A program made the position numbers and the translations under genes. From contig NZ_JARQWR010000003.1 in NCBI RefSeq assembly GCF_030766725.1, positions 364,277 to 428,276 on the forward strand: a stretch of 64,000 nt of DNA, in the 5' to 3' direction. The notes beneath the pieces were generated by a model. It worked only from the letters and a program-made list of their open reading frames with translations, made no database searches and was not told the origin of the DNA. This DNA comes from Flavobacterium aerium. Lineage in GTDB: Bacteria > Bacteroidota > Bacteroidia > Flavobacteriales > Flavobacteriaceae. Position 1 is the first letter of the stretch. Each line of letters starts with the position of its first letter. Below, piece after piece: positions 59,785-64,000 of the stretch.

Positions 59785-60804
59785 CTAACCTTCAAGCTGA
59801 TAGATCCATTTTGGTGTTTCTCCAAAAGGATATATCAGCTTAAAGGATTTATAAGCTGTAAAATTCGGCAATGAAAGAATACAATATGGATTAGTAATAT
59901 AGGAATCCCCAGTTTTTAATTCAAGGTTATTAAAAATTTTAATTTCTGTTAAAATACAAACGTCGGGATAATTATCAAATTTATGTGGCAGCTCATAAAG
60001 TCTACTTTCAAATCCAATAGTGTCATTAAAAATTAAATCGGACTTCTTATTTATTGAAAATAACTGGTCGACATGATATCGGTTAATATAAGCTTCCCCT
60101 GAAAAAACAGCTTCTGTTATGTCAATATCACTTTTAAGATAAGGTTCTTTCACATGAAATGTATAAGCCAAATTAATATTTATTTCCTCAGGAATTAAAA
60201 TACCATTTGGTAACATTTGTGGAACAAGATTGCTTGCAATAGCAACTTGAGGTTCACGAATCAGCGCATAATACATTGTTTCAGAGATCAACAAATGTAT
60301 TGGCCAAGAATCCGGTTTTTTGTAAGTAATTGCATCTGCCTGATTAGCTCTAACTTCATAATCCATCAAACCGATGTTTGATAAAAGATTACGTACTGAA
60401 GAGATTGAAGAAGTATTAATATCTAATAAAATTGCTTCCAGATCATTTTTGTCAAATAAGGGCAAAAGTGGTAAAAGTAATGTTGCATATGGGCCACAGC
60501 CTGCATACAATATGTTTATTTTTTGACCTGGAAAACGAGTATAAAGTTCATTGACGGCCTGAAATACTCCTTTTATAAAACGTGCAGTTCTCAAATAATC
60601 ATCAACACAAAGTGCCGCATCAAAAGAGGATAATGCAATACCACCTTCCGTTACTGTCTCATTATGTTTTACTAAACTATGATGGTCATTAAACACAAAC
60701 TGTTTAAAGAAAATTGAAAGAAGTTTAGCAGATTCTATTTCTTCAACTATTGTTTTTGAATTAATAATATGACGTGTAATTTCTGCTAATTCCTGTTTAT
60801 ACAT
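59785..60804 (-). CDS. Class-I methyltransferase-like protein
   Basis: A 339-aa soluble protein. NILYAGCGPYATLLLPLLPL (about 98-117) is the SAM-binding motif I, ILLDIN the acidic ribose-binding strand, and HLLISETMYYAL resembles the double-E loop of PRMT-type enzymes. The C-terminal half (about 200-335) is a beta-rich domain as in protein arginine methyltransferases. Substrate unknown. It is convergent with the tail-collar gene (16-base gap) and may modify a nearby surface protein (inference). Confidence 0.65.
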   Translation of the reverse strand: MYKQELAEITRHIINSKTIVEEIESAKLLSIFFKQFVFNDHHSLVKHNETVTEGGIALSSFDAALCVDDYLRTARFIKGVFQAVNELYTRFPGQKINILYAGCGPYATLLLPLLPLFDKNDLEAILLDINTSSISSVRNLLSNIGLMDYEVRANQADAITYKKPDSWPIHLLISETMYYALIREPQVAIASNLVPQMLPNGILIPEEININLAYTFHVKEPYLKSDIDITEAVFSGEAYINRYHVDQLFSINKKSDLIFNDTIGFESRLYELPHKFDNYPDVCILTEIKIFNNLELKTGDSYITNPYCILSLPNFTAYKSFKLIYPFGETPKWIYQLEG

Positions 60805-60891
60805 ACTTAATGTTTTAAAAGCACAAATAAATAATAAAAAACATTAGAAAGTATAATAAACAAACAAATTGTTAATCTCATTCATAAAATT

Positions 60892-63800
60892 ATGAAAAAA
60901 AATTACATTATTACGTTGCTATTTCTTTTAGTCTATCAACTGTTTTCAGCACAGACAACTGAAACATTTGAAGATGAAACAGCAGCATCGATGAGCTTTA
61001 CGGATAACGGACAGGTATTTAACATTACCTCACAAGCTCAAGGTCCATTTGATATTCAAGCAGCCTATCCTGGATCAGGCTGGAATGGAATTTCCGCAGA
61101 CAATAAATATATTGACAATGACGGCCATGCTTCGCCTAACGTAGGAGTACAATTTACAATATCTTCTGCAGGAGCTACAGTATTCCAACTCAAATCATTG
61201 TATTTATACATTGCTAATTCTAATGGTACTTTCCCTACTACTGGAACCTGTACAATCACAGGTAAATTAGCTGGAACAACCGTATTTACTGCATCGGCAA
61301 GTACAGGTTTTAATATCAGCCCAATTGTTAATAATGGTTTTACACTTATTGACATGCTCAATTATGGAGGAGCAGACAATTCTTCTACCTCAATTGATCA
61401 ATATATAATTACAACAACAGGATCAATCGCTTATATAGCACTAGATGCTATGAAATGGCAAAAATTTTGTACTCCTGTAACTGTAACACCTCTAGCTCAG
61501 ACCAATGTGTCTTGTAATGGAGGTAATAATGGCTCAGCATCTGTAATGGCAAGTGGTGGTACAGGTTTTACATACAACTGGACTCCTGGTAATCCTACTG
61601 GAGATGCAACTCCCACTGTTACAGGGCTAACTCCTGGATTATGGACTTGTACAGTAACAAATTCTTGTGGTAATTCTAATTCTACTACATTCACAATTAC
61701 ACAGCCCTCATTAATTACAGCTACAACATCACAAACCAATGTATCTTGTAATGGGACTAATAATGGTGTTGCATCTGTAACGACATCTGGTGGAACTGGA
61801 ACTTATACTTACTCATGGGCACCGTCGGGTGGAACAGCGGCTACAGCCTCTGGACTTACAGCAGGAGCCTATACGGTAACTATAAAGGATGCCAATTTAT
61901 GTACAATAACCAAAAACTTTACCATTACACAACCTCCTGCAATAACAGCTACAATGATACAAACCGATGTATCTTGTAACGGTGCTAATAATGGGTCAGC
62001 ATCTGTAATAGTATCAGGGGGAACTCCTTTTTATACCTATTCTTGGGCACCTACTGGTGGAACAGCGGCTACGGCTTCTGGACTTACTGCAGGAAATTAT
62101 ACGGTAACGATTACTGACCTAAATTTATGTACATTAACGAAAACGTTCACCATTACACAACCTTCCCTAATTACGGCTACAACAGGACAAACCAACGTTT
62201 CATGTAATGGTGGTACTGATGGATCAGCAACAGTGACTGTATCGGGAGGAACTCCTAACTATACCTATTCCTGGGCACCAACAGGTGGGGCTGCACCTAC
62301 AGCTTCAGGGCTTACACCTGGAGTCTATACGGTAACTATTACTGACCTGAATTCATGTACATTAACCAAAAGCTTTACCATTACACAACCTTCCCTAATT
62401 ACGGCTACAACAACACAAAACAATGTGTCTTGCAATGGAAGTAATAATGGATCAGCAACAGTGACCGTATCAGGGGGAACTCCTAACTATACTTACTCTT
62501 GGGCACCGTCGGGTGGAACGGCAGCGACAGCTTCTGGACTTACTGCAGGAGTCTATACGGTAACTATAAAGGATGCTAATTTATGTTCAATAACTAAAAA
62601 CTTTATCATCAGTCAACCTTCCCTAATTACGGCTACAACAACACAAAACAATGTGTCTTGCAATGGAAGTAATGATGGATCAGCAACAGTAACCGTATCG
62701 GGGGGAACTCCTAACTATACTTACTCTTGGGCACCGTCGGGTGGAACGGCAGCGACAGCTTCTGGACTTACTGCAGGAGCCTATACGGTAACTATAAAAG
62801 ATGCTAATTTATGTTCAATAACTAAAAACTTTATCATCAGTCAACCTGCTCCAATTGCTGCCATAACAACACAAAATAATGTGTCTTGCAATGGAGGTAA
62901 TAATGGATCAGCAACCGTAACTGTATCGGGGGGAACTCCCAACTATACTTACTCTTGGGCACCTTCGGGAGGAACGGCAGCGACAGCCTCTGGACTTGTA
63001 CCTGGAATCTATACCGTAACCATAACCGATGCTAATTTATGTTCAATAACTAAAACGTTTACTATTACACAACCTGCTCCAATTGTTGCCACAACAACAC
63101 AAAACAATGTGTCTTGCAATGGAAATAATAATGGATCAGCAACTGTAACTGTATCGGGTGGAACTCCTACCTATACTTACTCTTGGGCACCTACTGGTGG
63201 AACAGCGGCTACGGCTTCTGGACTTACTGCAGGAAACTACACCGTAACGATTACGGATGCGAACAATTGCACGACAACGCAAAACTTCACCATCAATGAA
63301 CCAACTCCTATGGCAGTAACAGCTGTACAAACGGATGTACCTTGTAATGGTGGTAGTAATGGATCAGCAACTGTAACCGTATCAGGTGGAACTGGAGCAT
63401 ATACTTACTCTTGGGCACCTACGGGTGGAACAGCGGCTACGGCTTCTGGACTTACTGTAGGAAACTACACCGTAACGATTACGGATGCGAACAATTGCAC
63501 GACAACGCAAAACTTCACCATTAATGAACCAACTCCTATGGATGTAACAGCTGTACAAACGGATGTACCTTGTAATGGTGGTAGTAATGGATCAGCAACT
63601 GTAACTGTATCAGGTGGAACTGGAGCATATACTTACTCTTGGGCACCTTCTGGGGGAACAGCAGCGACAGCTTCTGGACTTACTGCAGGAAACTACACTG
63701 TAACGATTACAGATGCGAACAATTGCACGACAACGCAAAACTTCACCATCAATGAACCAACTCCTATGGCTGTAACAGCTGTACAAACGGATGTACCTTG

Positions 63801-64000
63801 TAATGGTGGTAGTAATGGATCAGCAACTGTAACTGTATCAGGTGGAACTGGAGCATATACTTACTCTTGGTCTCCTTCTGGGGGAACAGCAGCGACAGCT
63901 TCTGGACTTACTGCAGGAAACTACACTGTAACGATTACAGATGCGAACAATTGCACGACAACGCAAAACTTCACCATCAATGAACCAACTCCTATGGCTG
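60892..64000 (+). CDS. Giant secreted SprB-repeat protein, N-terminal part (partial)
   Basis: From the ATG at 60892 the frame is open to the end of the window (1036 codons seen). A signal peptide (about 1-20, ending FSAQ) is followed by an N-terminal beta domain with TFEDETAASMSF (about 20-195), then SprB repeats of 76 residues: TNVSCNGGNNGSASV, GGTPNYTYSWAP, ASGLTAGNYTVTI and NFTI. SprB in Flavobacterium johnsoniae is a type IX-secreted, mobile adhesin for gliding. The C-terminus with the sorting domain lies outside, so secretion route is inferred. Each repeat has one Cys pair (SCNG, NxCT). Confidence 0.88.
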   Translation, partial: MKKNYIITLLFLLVYQLFSAQTTETFEDETAASMSFTDNGQVFNITSQAQGPFDIQAAYPGSGWNGISADNKYIDNDGHASPNVGVQFTISSAGATVFQLKSLYLYIANSNGTFPTTGTCTITGKLAGTTVFTASASTGFNISPIVNNGFTLIDMLNYGGADNSSTSIDQYIITTTGSIAYIALDAMKWQKFCTPVTVTPLAQTNVSCNGGNNGSASVMASGGTGFTYNWTPGNPTGDATPTVTGLTPGLWTCTVTNSCGNSNSTTFTITQPSLITATTSQTNVSCNGTNNGVASVTTSGGTGTYTYSWAPSGGTAATASGLTAGAYTVTIKDANLCTITKNFTITQPPAITATMIQTDVSCNGANNGSASVIVSGGTPFYTYSWAPTGGTAATASGLTAGNYTVTITDLNLCTLTKTFTITQPSLITATTGQTNVSCNGGTDGSATVTVSGGTPNYTYSWAPTGGAAPTASGLTPGVYTVTITDLNSCTLTKSFTITQPSLITATTTQNNVSCNGSNNGSATVTVSGGTPNYTYSWAPSGGTAATASGLTAGVYTVTIKDANLCSITKNFIISQPSLITATTTQNNVSCNGSNDGSATVTVSGGTPNYTYSWAPSGGTAATASGLTAGAYTVTIKDANLCSITKNFIISQPAPIAAITTQNNVSCNGGNNGSATVTVSGGTPNYTYSWAPSGGTAATASGLVPGIYTVTITDANLCSITKTFTITQPAPIVATTTQNNVSCNGNNNGSATVTVSGGTPTYTYSWAPTGGTAATASGLTAGNYTVTITDANNCTTTQNFTINEPTPMAVTAVQTDVPCNGGSNGSATVTVSGGTGAYTYSWAPTGGTAATASGLTVGNYTVTITDANNCTTTQNFTINEPTPMDVTAVQTDVPCNGGSNGSATVTVSGGTGAYTYSWAPSGGTAATASGLTAGNYTVTITDANNCTTTQNFTINEPTPMAVTAVQTDVPCNGGSNGSATVTVSGGTGAYTYSWSPSGGTAATASGLTAGNYTVTITDANNCTTTQNFTINEPTPMA
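61503..64000 (+). repeat. Tandem 228-bp coding repeats (SprB)
   Basis: Unit marker positions are 61503, 61737, 61965, 62193, 62421, 62649, 62877, 63105, 63333, 63561 and 63789: one interval of 234 and the rest exactly 228 bases. The last three units are almost identical at DNA level, indicating recent duplication or gene conversion. At least 11 units, continuing past the window. Confidence 0.9.

Noticed and set aside
59214..60804. Prophage remnant (tail-collar gene)
   Set aside because: No other phage structural, lysis or integrase genes nearby; stand-alone MdpB-like genes are common in chromosomes.
61497..61739. Minus-strand frames (also 61065-61361 and 63136-63330) under the SprB gene
   Set aside because: Antisense shadows of tandem coding repeats with biased composition.
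61503..64000. CRISPR-like regular repeats
   Set aside because: Period is 228 bases without unique spacers, and the frame is open; these are protein repeats.

Overview
The window is AT-rich chromosomal DNA from a member of the Bacteroidota, class Flavobacteriia. The promoters fit the Bacteroidota pattern (TTG, 18-20 bases, TAnnTTTG). Many genes belong to families typical of Flavobacteriia: a LETM1-related biofilm protein, DUF4142, DUF4920, DUF1684 and lmo0937-type proteins, MnmD, M49 dipeptidyl peptidase, SprB repeats and numerous SPII lipoproteins. A Weeksellaceae- or Flavobacteriaceae-like organism is plausible, but the genus cannot be fixed from this sequence alone.

Core region, 1-31.9 kb. 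This is ordinary housekeeping and accessory chromosome: the lpd 3' end, a cysteine synthesis pair (serine acetyltransferase, cysteine synthase) with a quinol monooxygenase-like gene, a hybrid-type signalling cluster (CHASE3 kinase, receiver, AraC regulator), a beta-carbonic anhydrase with a SulP transporter, Dps divergent from OxyR, MnmD, a branched-chain aminotransferase, dipeptidyl peptidase III, TcdA/TatD/DUF1684, an MFS transporter, a BlaI/M56 sensor pair with visible operators, and apt. It ends with tRNA-Arg(ACG).

Island, about 32.0-44.03 kb. The 3' end of tRNA-Arg (32007-32044) is repeated imperfectly at 43996-44033 (35/38 identical), which marks an integrated island of about 12 kb. No integrase is visible. 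It holds an XRE regulator and a partial duplicate of its 3' end, a retron-like cassette on the minus strand, several frameshifted or nonsense pseudogenes, a 22-bp perfect inverted REP/BIME-like element, a DUF3892 protein, a DUF1826-like protein, a zinc-ribbon/FAD monooxygenase fusion, an amidoligase-like protein and a Cys/His amidase-like protein.

Retron cassette, about 33.5-35.58 kb. In order it has a -7 promoter, a boxA-like leader, a 389-nt candidate ncRNA bounded by a 10-bp perfect inverted repeat (a1/a2), two msr-like stem-loops, an odd phased G-TTTT array, an 88-aa small protein, a 96-aa XRE protein and a 300-aa reverse transcriptase with YVDD, VTG and a variant NAxxH. This is the strongest candidate for a little-described system in the window, probably an anti-phage retron.

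Right region, 44.1-64 kb. It carries a cupin, arylamine N-acetyltransferase, DoxX, a secreted metal-handling operon (Cys-rich peptide, HMA protein, TlpA thioredoxin, HMA protein, outer-membrane barrel), a membrane protein with an XRE regulator, an AraC-Ogt DNA repair protein, a secreted zinc protease, two converging TraB/EreA-like proteins, a LytS/LytTR pair, a NarX/NarL-type operon with a membrane protein, a tail-collar protein, a methyltransferase-like protein, and the start of a giant secreted SprB-repeat adhesin with a strict 228-bp period that runs off the window.
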